DNA of 64,000 nucleotides from Herbaspirillum sp. GW103 (GCF_000261365.1 NZ_AJVC01000003.1:558001-622000); one strand, 5' to 3'. Positions 20,772 to 29,606 are shown, numbered from the stretch's first letter. Notes: generated by a model from the letters alone, not told the origin. Made by a program: numbers and translations.

Positions 20772-21716
20772 ATGTCGCTCTCCAATTCGCCTCTGGCCGC
20801 CACATCCGAAACCGGTGCGCCCCTGCCGCCGCCCGATCCGGCCGCCGTTGCGGCCTCCGGCCAGAAGATTCGCACCCCCTGGCGCGAGTTCTGGCGCAAG
20901 TTCAAGAAGCAGCGCCTGGCTGTCTATGCGGGCGTGTTCATCCTGCTGCTGATCCTCGTCGCCATCATCGCGCCCTGGATCGTTCCCTTCGATCCCGAGA
21001 ATTTCTTCGACTACGATGCACTGAACTCGCCGCCCACCTGGGTCCACTGGTTCGGCGTCGATTCGCTGGGCCGTGACATCTTCAGTCGCATCCTGATGGG
21101 GGCCCGCATCTCGCTGGCCTCGGGCTTCTTCTCGGTGGCCATCGGCGCGGTGATCGGTACCGTCTTCGGTTTGCTGGCCGGGTACTACGAAGGTTGGTGG
21201 GACCGCATCACCATGCGTATCTGCGACGTGCTGTTCGCCTTCCCCGGTATCCTGCTGGCCATCGGCATCGTCGCCATTCTGGGCGGCGGCATGATCAACG
21301 TCATCATTTCGGTGTCGGTGTTCAGCATCCCGGCCTTTGCGCGCCTGGTGCGCGGCAATACCCTGCAACTGAAGAACCTCACCTACATCGAGGCGACCCG
21401 CAGCATCGGCGCGTCCGACATGACCATCATGTGGAAGCACATCTTCCCCGGCACCATCTCGGCCATCGTGGTGTATTTCACCATGCGCATCGGTACCTCC
21501 ATCATCACCGCTGCCGGCCTGTCCTTCCTGGGCCTGGGGGCGCAGTCGCCGACGCCGGAATGGGGGTTGATGTTGAACGAAGCCCGTGCCGACATGGTCA
21601 CCTCGCCGCACGTGGCGCTGGTGCCCAGCATCGCCATCTTCCTCACCGTGCTGGCCTTCAACCTGCTGGGGGACGGCTTGCGCGACGCGCTTGATCCCAA
21701 GATCGACCAGCGTTGA
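20772..21716 (+). CDS. gsiD: Peptide ABC importer permease (GsiD/DppC type)
   Basis: A 314-residue permease with a cytoplasmic, proline-rich N-terminus, first helix near residue 50, [20 protein letters not shown], and the EAA loop [21 protein letters not shown] chose the ATG at 20772 because GAGGGG precedes it; a start 12 bp earlier is possible. The stop overlaps the next start (TGATG), which couples the importer to the downstream peptidases. Confidence 0.92.
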   Translation: MSLSNSPLAATSETGAPLPPPDPAAVAASGQKIRTPWREFWRKFKKQRLAVYAGVFILLLILVAIIAPWIVPFDPENFFDYDALNSPPTWVHWFGVDSLGRDIFSRILMGARISLASGFFSVAIGAVIGTVFGLLAGYYEGWWDRITMRICDVLFAFPGILLAIGIVAILGGGMINVIISVSVFSIPAFARLVRGNTLQLKNLTYIEATRSIGASDMTIMWKHIFPGTISAIVVYFTMRIGTSIITAAGLSFLGLGAQSPTPEWGLMLNEARADMVTSPHVALVPSIAIFLTVLAFNLLGDGLRDALDPKIDQR

Positions 21717-22774
21717 TGATGAACTTGCAGGTCCCGCATATCGGCCCACTGCCGGCCGGTCCACGCAACAGCATCTGCGATGTGGCCGGCGTCACGGTCG
21801 GTCATTGCACGCTGGCGGCCGGTGCAGTGCAGACCGGTGTGACCGTGATCGCCCCGCATGGCGGCAATCTCTTCACCCACAAGCTGCCCGCTGCTGCGGC
21901 CGTCATCAATGGCTTCGGCAAGAGCGCCGGGCTGGTGCAGCTGGAGGAGCTGGGTTTGCTGGAAACGCCCATTGCGCTCTCCAATACCTTTGCTGTCGGT
22001 GCGCTGCTCAATGCGCAGATCGCGCATGCGCTGCGGGCCAATCCTGAATGCGGGCGCAGCCTGCCTACGGTCAATGCGCTGGTGCTGGAATGCAATGACG
22101 GCTATCTGAATGACTTGCAGGCCATGGCGGTACAGCCCGCGCACTTCGAGGCGGCCCTGCAGGCTTTGTCGACTGAAGTGATGCAAGGCTCGGTCGGGGC
22201 AGGGCGGGGCATGTCCAGCTTCGGTCTCAAGGGCGGCATCGGGACGGCTTCACGCGTGGCCAGTCCCGGTGCTTCGTCGCAGACCTATACCGTCGGGGCA
22301 ATGGTCTTGTCCAACTTCGGCCGCCTGTCAGAACTGATCCTGGCCGGTGATCCGCTCGGCGCGCGACTGGCCGCTGCCGAAACGCCCGATGCGGCGCCCG
22401 AGAAGGGCTCCATCATCATGGTCCTGGCGACCGATGCGCCGCTGGATGCACGGCAGCTGAAGCGCCTGGCCACCCGCGCCGGTGCCGGACTGGCGCGGAC
22501 CGGATCGGCCTATGGACATGGCAGCGGCGATATCGCACTGGCCTTCTCGACCGCCCAACGCATCGAGGCAGATGCCGACTGCCTGCAAATGACCCTGCTG
22601 GCCGATCACCTGCTGGACCCGCTGTTCCATGCCGCCGCCGACAGCGTGGAGCAAGCCATCGTGCATGCGCTCTTCGCGGCCGAGACGGTGCGCGGGCGCG
22701 ATGGCAACGTGCGGATCAGCCTGCGTGATCGGCTGGCTGAGCACCCCGATTTACCTGGAAAAACCTCTCTATGA
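21716..22774 (+). CDS. P1 family peptidase (DmpA / beta-peptidyl aminopeptidase type)
   Basis: A 352-residue N-terminal nucleophile hydrolase of the DmpA/BapA family. These enzymes self-cleave to two chains and remove N-terminal residues, including D-amino acids or beta-amino acids, from small peptides. The cleavage-site Ser is S232 in PEKGSIIMVLATDAP. Upstream motifs include ICDVAGVTVGHCTL, NTFAVG and VLSNFG. There is no signal peptide, so it acts on imported peptides in the cytoplasm. It overlaps gsiD by 1 bp and the next gene by 4 bp. Confidence 0.9.
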   Translation: MMNLQVPHIGPLPAGPRNSICDVAGVTVGHCTLAAGAVQTGVTVIAPHGGNLFTHKLPAAAAVINGFGKSAGLVQLEELGLLETPIALSNTFAVGALLNAQIAHALRANPECGRSLPTVNALVLECNDGYLNDLQAMAVQPAHFEAALQALSTEVMQGSVGAGRGMSSFGLKGGIGTASRVASPGASSQTYTVGAMVLSNFGRLSELILAGDPLGARLAAAETPDAAPEKGSIIMVLATDAPLDARQLKRLATRAGAGLARTGSAYGHGSGDIALAFSTAQRIEADADCLQMTLLADHLLDPLFHAAADSVEQAIVHALFAAETVRGRDGNVRISLRDRLAEHPDLPGKTSL

Positions 22775-23613
22775 ACAAACGCGCCAACATCCTGGTCTCC
22801 GTCGACATCGAAGGCGTGGCGGGGGTCTTCCATCCCGAGCAGACCCGCGCCGGCAATGGCGAATATGAACGTGCGCGCCGCTGGATGACCGAGGAAGCCA
22901 ATGCCGTCATCCGTGGTGCGCTGGCTGCCGGTGCCACGGCCATCAAGGTCAACGACGCGCACGGCGGCTATCGCAATCTCTTGCCCGATCTGCTGCACCC
23001 GCAGGCGCGCATGGTGCTGGGCAAGCCGCGCGTGCTGGGCATGATGGGTGGTGTGGATCAGGAGATCGATGCCGTCATGCTGGTGGGCTACCATTCGCGC
23101 GCCCAGGGGCGCGGCATTTTGGCGCACACCACCAACAGCTTCGCCTTTGCCCGCGTCTGGCTGGACGGGCAGGAGCTGGGCGAGGCCGGGCTCTACGGTG
23201 CGCTGGCCGCCGAGCATGGCGTGCCGGTGATCTTTGGCAGCGGCGATGATGCCTTCATCGAAGAGAACCAGCCCCTGTTCCCGCATGCGGTGTTTGCCGA
23301 GACCAAGAAGGCCTACGGCGCCAACAGTGGCGACTCGCTCACGCCGCAGCAATCCTGCGTGCTGCTGGAAGAGCGAGCCCGCCAGGCGGTGGCCGCACTG
23401 GTTGCCAACCCGGCTGCCATGCCGGTGTTGCCCCTGCGCGGCCCGCTGCGCTGCCGCCTGCAGACGCAGACGGTGGCGCAGGCCGATCTCTTCAGTCAGT
23501 TGCCGATCCTGGAGCGCAGCGATAACGTCACCGTCGAATTCGATGCCCCGACTGCGGAATATGCGGTGCGTGTGCTCAACAGTTTGTCGGCGATGTCGGC
23601 CATGCTGCGCTGA
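22771..23613 (+). CDS. dppA: M55 family D-aminopeptidase (DppA type)
   Basis: A 280-residue zinc aminopeptidase of family M55, known from Bacillus DppA, which removes N-terminal D-Ala from short peptides. The metal residues are in place: D12 and E14 in SVDIEGVAG, H64 in NDAHGG, H108 in VGYHSR, and E138 in LGEAGL, with the HTTNS segment at 119. It closes the operon and starts inside the preceding stop (ATGA). The name dppA here refers to the D-aminopeptidase, not the E. coli dipeptide-binding protein. Confidence 0.9.
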   Translation: MNKRANILVSVDIEGVAGVFHPEQTRAGNGEYERARRWMTEEANAVIRGALAAGATAIKVNDAHGGYRNLLPDLLHPQARMVLGKPRVLGMMGGVDQEIDAVMLVGYHSRAQGRGILAHTTNSFAFARVWLDGQELGEAGLYGALAAEHGVPVIFGSGDDAFIEENQPLFPHAVFAETKKAYGANSGDSLTPQQSCVLLEERARQAVAALVANPAAMPVLPLRGPLRCRLQTQTVAQADLFSQLPILERSDNVTVEFDAPTAEYAVRVLNSLSAMSAMLR

Positions 23614-23620
23614 TCACGTT

Positions 23621-23704
23621 CAACTCTCATTTGATGGGACGTTGACGCTCATTTGGGAAGATTCTAAGATGAGAGTCCGAACCTGACCAAATGAGAGGTT
23701 GACC
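23621..23704 (+). promoter_or_regulatory. Promoter and operator of the Xre/RES toxin–antitoxin operon
   Basis: A near-consensus promoter: -35 TTGACG (23642–23647), 17-bp spacer, -10 TAAGAT (23665–23670). The half-site CTCATTTG occurs at 23626–23633, in the spacer at 23648–23655, and inverted at 23688–23695. A related ATGAGAG copy lies at 23669–23675. The outer pair is symmetric (CAACTCTCATTTG against CAAATGAGAGGTTG). A repressor bound here would cover the promoter, as expected for autoregulation by the antitoxin. Confidence 0.75.
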
Positions 23705-24172
23705 ATGGCAACACGCGCCGCTGTCGCATCTGCTGCCAGCAAGCGTTCTGCCGGCCTGGGGGCCAAGCCGCGCGACTTCGAGCGTTTCGCCCGGATGGAC
23801 CCGATCAGCCAGGGCCGCATCATCCGCGACGGCATGGACGCCATCATCGCCGAGCGCGTGGCGCGGGAGCTGTTGCAGATTCCTTTGCAGACCCTGCTGG
23901 CTGGCCTGGGCCTGCCCAGTTCCACCATCCTGCGCAAGATTTCCCGCAAGGAACGGTTGTCCGGTTCGGAATCGGACCGTATCGCCCGCGTGCTCTACAT
24001 CCGCGAGCAGGCGGCCGATGTGTTCGAGGATGAGGGCCTGGCTGCAGAGTGGATGCGCCGCGCCAATGCCGCGCTCGGTGGCTTGACGCCGCTGGAAGTG
24101 CTCGATACCCAGCCGGGTTATGACCGGGTGCGTGACATTCTGTCGCGCATTGCCTTCGGGATCGCCGCTTGA
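23705..24172 (+). CDS. Xre/MbcA/ParS-type antitoxin
   Basis: A 155-residue antitoxin of the type that neutralises RES toxins. The C-terminal DUF2384 domain (MbcA/ParS/Xre) is clear: WMRRANAALGGLTPLEVLDTQ and GYDRVRDILSRIAFG. The central helical region (about 50–85, LGLPSSTILRKISRKERL) is the Xre-like DNA-binding part. The ATG at 23705 is preceded by GAGAGG. It overlaps the toxin gene by 4 bp and probably represses the promoter just upstream. Confidence 0.92.
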   Translation: MATRAAVASAASKRSAGLGAKPRDFERFARMDPISQGRIIRDGMDAIIAERVARELLQIPLQTLLAGLGLPSSTILRKISRKERLSGSESDRIARVLYIREQAADVFEDEGLAAEWMRRANAALGGLTPLEVLDTQPGYDRVRDILSRIAFGIAA

Positions 24173-24639
24173 AAGTCTATCGCCTGGCCAAGGAGAAGCC
24201 GGGGCATTATGCCGCCGATGACTTGTCCGGCAATGGCGCTGCCTTGAGCGGCGGGCGCTGGAATCCGCGTGGATCGCGCGTGCTCTACACCTGCTGCAGC
24301 GCGTCGACGGCCTTGCTGGAATCGCTGGTGCACATGGCCGGGCTGATGCCTCGGGCGCATTACTGCCTGGTCGTGCTGGAAGTCCCGGATGCCGAGGTGC
24401 GCAAGGCCTACGTGCCAGGCCTGCCGCCGGACTGGGCCGATATCGCGCGCGATCCGGCCAGTACGGCCGCCCTCGGCCAGCACTGGATCGAACAGGGCAA
24501 GCACCTGGTGATGAAGCTGCCTTCGGTGGTCAGCCCGACCGATTTCAATCTCTTGCTCAATCCCTTGCATCCACAGATGGCGAGCGTCAAGGTGCTGGAA
24601 AAGAAGCCGTTCCGGTTTGACGCCCGGCTGTTCGGCTGA
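24169..24639 (+). CDS. RES domain toxin (NAD+-degrading)
   Basis: A 156-residue RES-domain toxin; characterised members deplete cellular NAD+. The three conserved polar positions of the domain are present: R30 in GGRWNPRG, Y40 in VLYT, and E51 in LLESLVH, with a late SPTDFNLLLNP segment. The start is a rare TTG that overlaps the antitoxin stop (TTGA), so the toxin should be translated only after antitoxin translation and at a lower rate. No upstream ATG fits. Intact and probably functional. Confidence 0.92.
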   Translation: MKVYRLAKEKPGHYAADDLSGNGAALSGGRWNPRGSRVLYTCCSASTALLESLVHMAGLMPRAHYCLVVLEVPDAEVRKAYVPGLPPDWADIARDPASTAALGQHWIEQGKHLVMKLPSVVSPTDFNLLLNPLHPQMASVKVLEKKPFRFDARLFG

Positions 24640-24660
24640 GCGGTCTTCCCGTTTCTGTCG

Positions 24661-25554
24661 TCAGCGCGCCTTGCTCTCGATGAGCTTGACCAGCGCATGC
24701 ACGGTCAGGTTGACGGGGGTAGCGATGCCATGCGCCTGCGCGCGCCGTACGATGTAGCCGTTGAGGTGATCAATCTCGCTGGGCTTGCCGCGCGCCACGT
24801 CCTGAGCCGTTGAAGAAAACTGCGCGGGCATGGTCTCGATGATCTTGCGTACGGCCACGTCCACATCGCCCGTCAGGGTCACGCCTTCAGCCGCCGCCAC
24901 GGCCTTGCATTCGGCCACCAGGTAGCCCATCACCTCCAGCACGCCCACGCCTTCGACCAGCTTGCCGTAAGGCAGCTGGGTGATGGCCGAGAGGGCGTTG
25001 TAGGCGCAGTTGATGATGAGCTTCAGCCACAGCGCACCACGCACGTTGTCGGAAATCTCGGTGGGCACACCGGCGGCGATGAACGCATCGGCTGCCTGCT
25101 GGCTGCGTGCAGCGGGTTCGATCACCAGTTCGCCACGGCCATGGTGCTTGACGTGGCCAGGGCCGGCCATCTCGGTGGCAACGTAGACCACGGCGGCCGA
25201 CACCGGTTGCGGGATCACGGTGCGCAGGCGCTCGGCATTGTCGGTGCCGTTCTGCAATGTCAGCACCAGCGTGTCGGGCGCGAGGTGCGCTCGCAGCTGC
25301 GCGCCGGCCGTTTCGGTATCGGGGGATTTGACGCAGAACAGGACCAGATCGGCCCCGGCTGCGATGGCCGGATCGGTGCTGGCCTTGACGGGGATGGTCT
25401 CGTCGAAGGTCCTGGCTTCCAGTCGCAAGCCCTTGGTGTTGAAGGCTTCCACGTGCTGTGGCCGGCCGATCAGGACCACTTCGTGTCCCGCCCGCGCCAG
25501 CATCCCGGCGAAATAACATCCCACGGCACCTGCGCCCATCACGGCTACTTTCAT
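24661..25554 (-). CDS. panE: 2-dehydropantoate 2-reductase family protein
   Basis: A 297-residue NADPH-dependent reductase of the ketopantoate reductase family. The Rossmann motif MGAGAVGCYFAG is at residues 6–17, CVKSPDTE follows the cofactor fold, and the catalytic-lysine region LWLKLIINCAYNALSA is near 180. PanE makes pantoate for coenzyme A. Betaproteobacteria often have several paralogues with other 2-oxoacid substrates, so the exact substrate is not certain. I used the ATG at 25554, which gives the family N-terminus. Convergent with the RES gene. Confidence 0.85.
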   Translation of the reverse strand: MKVAVMGAGAVGCYFAGMLARAGHEVVLIGRPQHVEAFNTKGLRLEARTFDETIPVKASTDPAIAAGADLVLFCVKSPDTETAGAQLRAHLAPDTLVLTLQNGTDNAERLRTVIPQPVSAAVVYVATEMAGPGHVKHHGRGELVIEPAARSQQAADAFIAAGVPTEISDNVRGALWLKLIINCAYNALSAITQLPYGKLVEGVGVLEVMGYLVAECKAVAAAEGVTLTGDVDVAVRKIIETMPAQFSSTAQDVARGKPSEIDHLNGYIVRRAQAHGIATPVNLTVHALVKLIESKAR

Positions 25555-25740
25555 GTGTGTCTCCCTGCCTGGAAAATTGAAGTCAGGCGGGAAGCCTAAC
25601 ACAGCACCGGCGCGCTTTCAGCGGCGGGTCAGCATTGGACAGGGGAGAGGGGCGTGCCGGGAGTCAGACAGCTGTCGTTGCATCGATAAAGCTCGGGCCG
25701 ATCTTCACGTGAGCAGACCGAGGACGCACCCGACGAAGGT

Positions 25741-26475
25741 CTATCGTCCCGACGAAGAAGGCTCGGACGGCACCGGTTTGAGTGGAGCAGGTGGTCGATT
25801 ATCTTGAACGTATCGAATGGGCGGCGGGGGCGGGGGCGGTGGAATCTTCTTTGTTTCGCTCATTGACTTCTCCAGTTTGATGGGTGCGGTGATCAATACA
25901 CGTACGGGTGAGTCTTTTTCCTGCTTGTTCAATCCGGAAGAGTAAAACACCATCAGGGCAAACGTGGCATACATTCCGGCATGAATGAGAAATTTCAGCG
26001 TGAGGTGCAGATGATAAGCCCTCGTATCGTTGGCGATCGCATTGGCTGACGATGTGCGACCGTATTGTTCGGATAACATGGAGCGAAACGCGTCTCTGGC
26101 AAGCTCGTCAGCGTTTTCGAGATGCTGATAGAAGCCGTAACATTCTGATTTGTAGCGAGTCCAGAACACGCCAGGCGCTACGAATTGATACTCGGTTCCC
26201 CATGCAGCCTTGATGAAATACGAGGTGCCAAGAAAGATGAAAGAGCCTGAGAAAAAATAACATCCGTAAAAAACATGGAGCCAGGTTCCAGAGGCGGTCC
26301 GATCAAGATTTTGCAGCATGAAGCCCAGGATGCCGACCATCGCAACCCCGATGGCGAATGGCATTTGGAGCCGTGCATTTACCTTGTCCCGAATATCCAC
26401 TTCGTGGAAATACAGCTTCTCGCAGAGCCCGAATAATTCGTCATTGATGCTCTTGCTCTTTTCATCTGCAGACAT
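25741..26475 (-). CDS. Orphan membrane protein with octaproline tail
   Basis: A 244-residue protein of unknown function. A charged N-terminal helix (about 1–35) is followed by two membrane helices (about 38–55 and 65–90), a soluble middle region, a third helix (about 165–185), and a Pro-rich tail with eight consecutive prolines (about residues 214–221). The architecture loosely recalls small SLATT-like membrane effectors, but I see no diagnostic motif. Its base composition is visibly more AT-rich than its neighbours, it has no operon partner, and it sits beside repeat elements, all of which suggest recent acquisition. The ATG at 26475 follows a GAGG ribosome site. Confidence 0.7.
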   Translation of the reverse strand: MSADEKSKSINDELFGLCEKLYFHEVDIRDKVNARLQMPFAIGVAMVGILGFMLQNLDRTASGTWLHVFYGCYFFSGSFIFLGTSYFIKAAWGTEYQFVAPGVFWTRYKSECYGFYQHLENADELARDAFRSMLSEQYGRTSSANAIANDTRAYHLHLTLKFLIHAGMYATFALMVFYSSGLNKQEKDSPVRVLITAPIKLEKSMSETKKIPPPPPPPPIRYVQDNRPPAPLKPVPSEPSSSGR

Positions 26476-26622
26476 GATCTTGACCTCTCGTGTTCGCGGG
26501 ACCGCTTTGTGCCCAACCCTCGCCACAGGCCGGCGAGCTTGGTGACCTTACTACTGTCTCAAGGGCCGTTCACGATCGAGGAGCAAATACACGGGAGGAA
26601 GTCGAAAATTTTGTATGTCACC

Positions 26623-26772
26623 CTAGGGCCTGTTCACATTAAATCTGCGAGTGCGAGAGGTCGCCAAGCGTTGACTGCCTAGGCGCGGCGACGCGCCGTG
26701 GTGGTGCCACGGCAAGGAGCTGCAACAACGGCAGGCAACGCATCTCGCAGATTTAATGTGAACAGGCCCTAG
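26623..26772. repeat. Palindromic MITE-like element 1
   Basis: A 150-bp element bounded by perfect 29-bp inverted repeats (26623–26651 and 26744–26772), starting CTAGGGCCTGTTCACATTAA. If the flanking TA is a target duplication, the element ends are GGGCC…GGCCC. Inside are a second imperfect inverted repeat (26669–26680 against 26733–26741) and a central hairpin (GCCGTGG/CCACGGC, 26695–26701 and 26707–26713). It has no coding capacity. The core, reversed, matches the core of the second element. Confidence 0.85.
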
Positions 26773-26857
26773 TAGCCGCTTGTAGTCAGCTACCACGAGG
26801 CGATACTGCGCCGATGCAGAAGACGTGCGACGCCGCTTGGTAGTCGCACTTTGAAGT

Positions 26858-27129
26858 TAGAACCCATTTCATAAATAGGCGTGAGTGCGAGCGAGTCCCG
26901 TTTGGGATGAAGTGCAAGGCGCGAATTTGGGTCAAGACTGGGCGTCTTGACCCAAATTCGTAACGCAGCAATTCGCCCAAACGGGCCGCTCCCTCCGGGT
27001 TCTGTCCAGAAAGGGCGCTGGCCGCGTTGCGCTCCTTGCGTGTGGCACCGCCACACGACGCGTCGCGCGCCTTGCCAGCGCCCTTTCTGGACAGAACGCA
27101 TCTCACGCCTATTTATGAAATGGGTTCTA
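26858..27129. repeat. Nested palindromic MITE-like element 2
   Basis: A 272-bp element bounded by perfect 28-bp inverted repeats (26858–26885 and 27102–27129), starting TAGAACCCATTTCATAAATA. Nested inside are two further palindromes. The first has a 10-bp pair (26897–26906 with 26976–26985) around a perfect 17-bp pair (26922–26938 with 26944–26960). The second has perfect 24-bp arms (26999–27022 with 27074–27097) around an 8-bp hairpin (27039–27046 with 27050–27057). TA flanks both ends. The right end touches the gntR stop codon region. No coding capacity is evident. Confidence 0.85.
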
Positions 27130-27957
27130 GAAAGACCGCCGCACCCGCACCGACACATACGCAGGCGGCTTGGTAGTGGCCGTGGCCCGCGCACTGTGCA
27201 GGCGGTGCAGGGTGATCTGATTGACATCGGCATGGCTGCCATCGATGTGCTCACCCATCAGACGCATCGCTGCATCGGCGTCTGCTGCGGCGATGCAGTC
27301 GAGGATGGCGGCATGTTCCTCGTAGGTCGAATGCAGGCAATCGCCATAGAGAAAATCCAGCCGCCGCACGATGCGGATGCGGTCGGTGAGACGGTCGAAG
27401 GTTTCGGCCATCTCCTGGTTGCCGGCGGCCCGCACCAGTGTCTGGTGAAAGACCTCATCGAGCTGCGCGGCCTTGGGGCCATCCAGTTCGCGCAAGCCGG
27501 CGGCCACGCACCAGGTGCTGCGCAGACCGGCCAGCACGCTCTGGTCACCTGCCTGCGTGCACAGGCGGCGCACGGCGTGGGTCTCGATGAGCTTGCGCAT
27601 TTCGTAGAGATCGGCAAAGCGCTTGAAGTCGATCGGCACCACCTCCCAGCCACCGCGCACGTAGCCCTGCATCAGGCCATCGTTCTGCAGGCGTTGCAGC
27701 GCCTGCCGCACCGGCGTACGCGAGACCTTGAAATACGCCGCAATCTCGGTCTCGGTGATCTGGTCACCGGGCAAGAGGCGCATGTCGAAGATGTCCTGGC
27801 GCAGTTGCGCATAGACATATTCGGGCAGGGAACCATTGCGCACCTGTGCCTCCTCGCCCTCGGCGTCGGGGACGAGGGCGGCAGCAGCGGGTTCGGTGGT
27901 GGAGGCAGCCAGGCTTTTCACGATGGAGACTTTCTTACCATGCCGCCACACTGCCAT
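27127..27957 (-). CDS. GntR family regulator, FadR subfamily
   Basis: A 276-residue regulator with an N-terminal winged helix (about 42–105, YVYAQLRQDIFDMRLLPGDQITETEIAAYFKVSRTPVRQAL, written in overlapping parts) and a C-terminal FCD ligand domain (about 120–255, with DEVFHQTLVRAAGN and EEHAAILDCIAAAD carrying likely metal residues). It is the last gene of the gamma-glutamyl peptide operon, and its ATG overlaps the ggt stop region by 23 bp; a GTG at 27921 is an alternative start. Likely regulator of this operon through the TGTATACA site at 35080. Confidence 0.85.
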   Translation of the reverse strand: MAVWRHGKKVSIVKSLAASTTEPAAAALVPDAEGEEAQVRNGSLPEYVYAQLRQDIFDMRLLPGDQITETEIAAYFKVSRTPVRQALQRLQNDGLMQGYVRGGWEVVPIDFKRFADLYEMRKLIETHAVRRLCTQAGDQSVLAGLRSTWCVAAGLRELDGPKAAQLDEVFHQTLVRAAGNQEMAETFDRLTDRIRIVRRLDFLYGDCLHSTYEEHAAILDCIAAADADAAMRLMGEHIDGSHADVNQITLHRLHSARATATTKPPAYVSVRVRRSF

Positions 27958-29554
27958 CGGTACGCGGTTCGGTCCCGCCGCAGAGCACGCCTTCGTCATT
28001 GCGCCAGATGATCTGGCCGCGACCGAAACCGAGCTGGTTGCCCGACCACGACACTTCGTGTCCCAGCCCGCCCAGGCCACGGAAGAGATGTTCGGCCGTG
28101 GTGTGCTCGATGCTGACCTTGTTTCCTTTCTCCCATTCCCAGCGCGGTGCGTCCAGCGCGGCTTGTGGATTGAGGCCGAAGTCGACGGTGTTCATCACCA
28201 TCTGCACATGGCCCTGCGGCTGCATGAAGCCGCCCATCACGCCGAAGGGGCCGACGGCCTGGCCATTGCGTGTCATGAAGCCGGGAATGATGGTGTGATA
28301 CGGTCGCTTGCCCGGTGCCAGCACATTGGGATGCCCGGCTTCCAGCGTGAAATTGTTGCCGCGATTGTGGAGCGCGATGCCCGTGCCTGGCACTACCAGG
28401 CCCGAGCCGAAGCCCATGTAGTTGCTCTGGATGAAGGACACCATGTTGCCCTCGGCATCGGCCGTGCACAGGTACACCGTACCGCCGCGCGAAGGGTCGC
28501 CCGCCACCGGCAGCGTGGCGCGCGGACCGATCAGCTTGCGGCGCTCGTCGGCATAGGCATCCGACAGCAATTGCTCCACCGTCACCTTCATGTGGGCCGG
28601 ATCGGCGATGTGGGCCAGGCCATCGGCATAGGCCAGCTTGATGGCTTCGATCTGGCGGTGATAAGTGGTCAGGGTGTCGCGTTCGCTGAAGTCGTAGGCC
28701 TTCAGCAGGTTCAGCGCCATCAGGGCCACCATGCCGTGGCCGTTGGGCGGAATTTCCCAGACGTCATAGCCGCGATAGTTCACCCCGATGGGGTCCACCC
28801 ACTCCGGCTGGAAGGCCGCCAGGTCGGAGGCCTGCATATATCCTCCGGCCTGCTGCACGAAGCCGGCAATCTGTTCTGCCAGGGCACCGCGATAGAAGCT
28901 CTCGGCGTTGTCTTCGGCAATCGCCTGCAGGGTGGCGGCATGACCCGCCGAGCGCCATAGCTGGCCGGCTTGCGGGGCTTGCCCATCGATGCAGAAGGTG
29001 TCGAACCAGGGCTGGAAATGCGCTACCTTGAATTCGCGCCTGAAGTTCTGCTGCGCCACCTGCCACGCATGCGCCACCATCGGCGAGACCGGGAAGCCCT
29101 CACGCGCCAGCGTGACGGCACCGGCCATGGAATCGGTCAGGGCCAGCTTGCCGAAGCGCCTGGCCATGGCAGCCCAGGCGCTGGGCGTACCGGGCACCGT
29201 GACGGGCAGGGCACCATATTTCGGGACGTCCTTCAGGCCGGCACCGGTGAGCTTGTCGGCGCAAATCGACTGTGGCGCCGGGCCGCTGGCGTTGAGTCCA
29301 TGCAGCTTGCCGCCATGCCAGACCAGCGCAAAGGCATCGCCGCCGATGCCGTTGGCGGTAGGTTCCACCACCGTCAGCGCAGCCGCGGCGGCGATGGCCG
29401 CATCGATGGCATTGCCACCGCGCTGCAGGACTTCCAGGCCCGCTTGCGCGGCCAGCGGCTGCGAGGTCGCCACCATGCCACGACGGGCATAGACGGCGCT
29501 GCGGCGCGAGAAATAGGGATAGTGGTTGCTGCTGAAGTCGGGGAAGGCGGGCAT
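27935..29554 (-). CDS. Gamma-glutamyltransferase family protein, cytoplasmic type
   Basis: A 539-residue Ntn-hydrolase of the gamma-glutamyltranspeptidase family. It self-cleaves before T359 in SRGGTVYLCTAD to form two subunits. Other family motifs are GGNAIDAAIAAAAAL, NGIGGDAFA, and the GFMQPQGH segment near 453. Unlike classical Ggt it has no signal peptide, resembling the YwrD group, so it would cut gamma-glutamyl bonds of imported compounds in the cytoplasm. It follows the importer genes by 52 bp and overlaps gntR. Confidence 0.9.
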   Translation of the reverse strand: MPAFPDFSSNHYPYFSRRSAVYARRGMVATSQPLAAQAGLEVLQRGGNAIDAAIAAAAALTVVEPTANGIGGDAFALVWHGGKLHGLNASGPAPQSICADKLTGAGLKDVPKYGALPVTVPGTPSAWAAMARRFGKLALTDSMAGAVTLAREGFPVSPMVAHAWQVAQQNFRREFKVAHFQPWFDTFCIDGQAPQAGQLWRSAGHAATLQAIAEDNAESFYRGALAEQIAGFVQQAGGYMQASDLAAFQPEWVDPIGVNYRGYDVWEIPPNGHGMVALMALNLLKAYDFSERDTLTTYHRQIEAIKLAYADGLAHIADPAHMKVTVEQLLSDAYADERRKLIGPRATLPVAGDPSRGGTVYLCTADAEGNMVSFIQSNYMGFGSGLVVPGTGIALHNRGNNFTLEAGHPNVLAPGKRPYHTIIPGFMTRNGQAVGPFGVMGGFMQPQGHVQMVMNTVDFGLNPQAALDAPRWEWEKGNKVSIEHTTAEHLFRGLGGLGHEVSWSGNQLGFGRGQIIWRNDEGVLCGGTEPRTDGSVAAW

Positions 29555-29606
29555 GGCAGTCTCTCGTTCTTGGTTCAGGGGCGTATTTTAGCGGGGCGCT
29601 CGCGCC

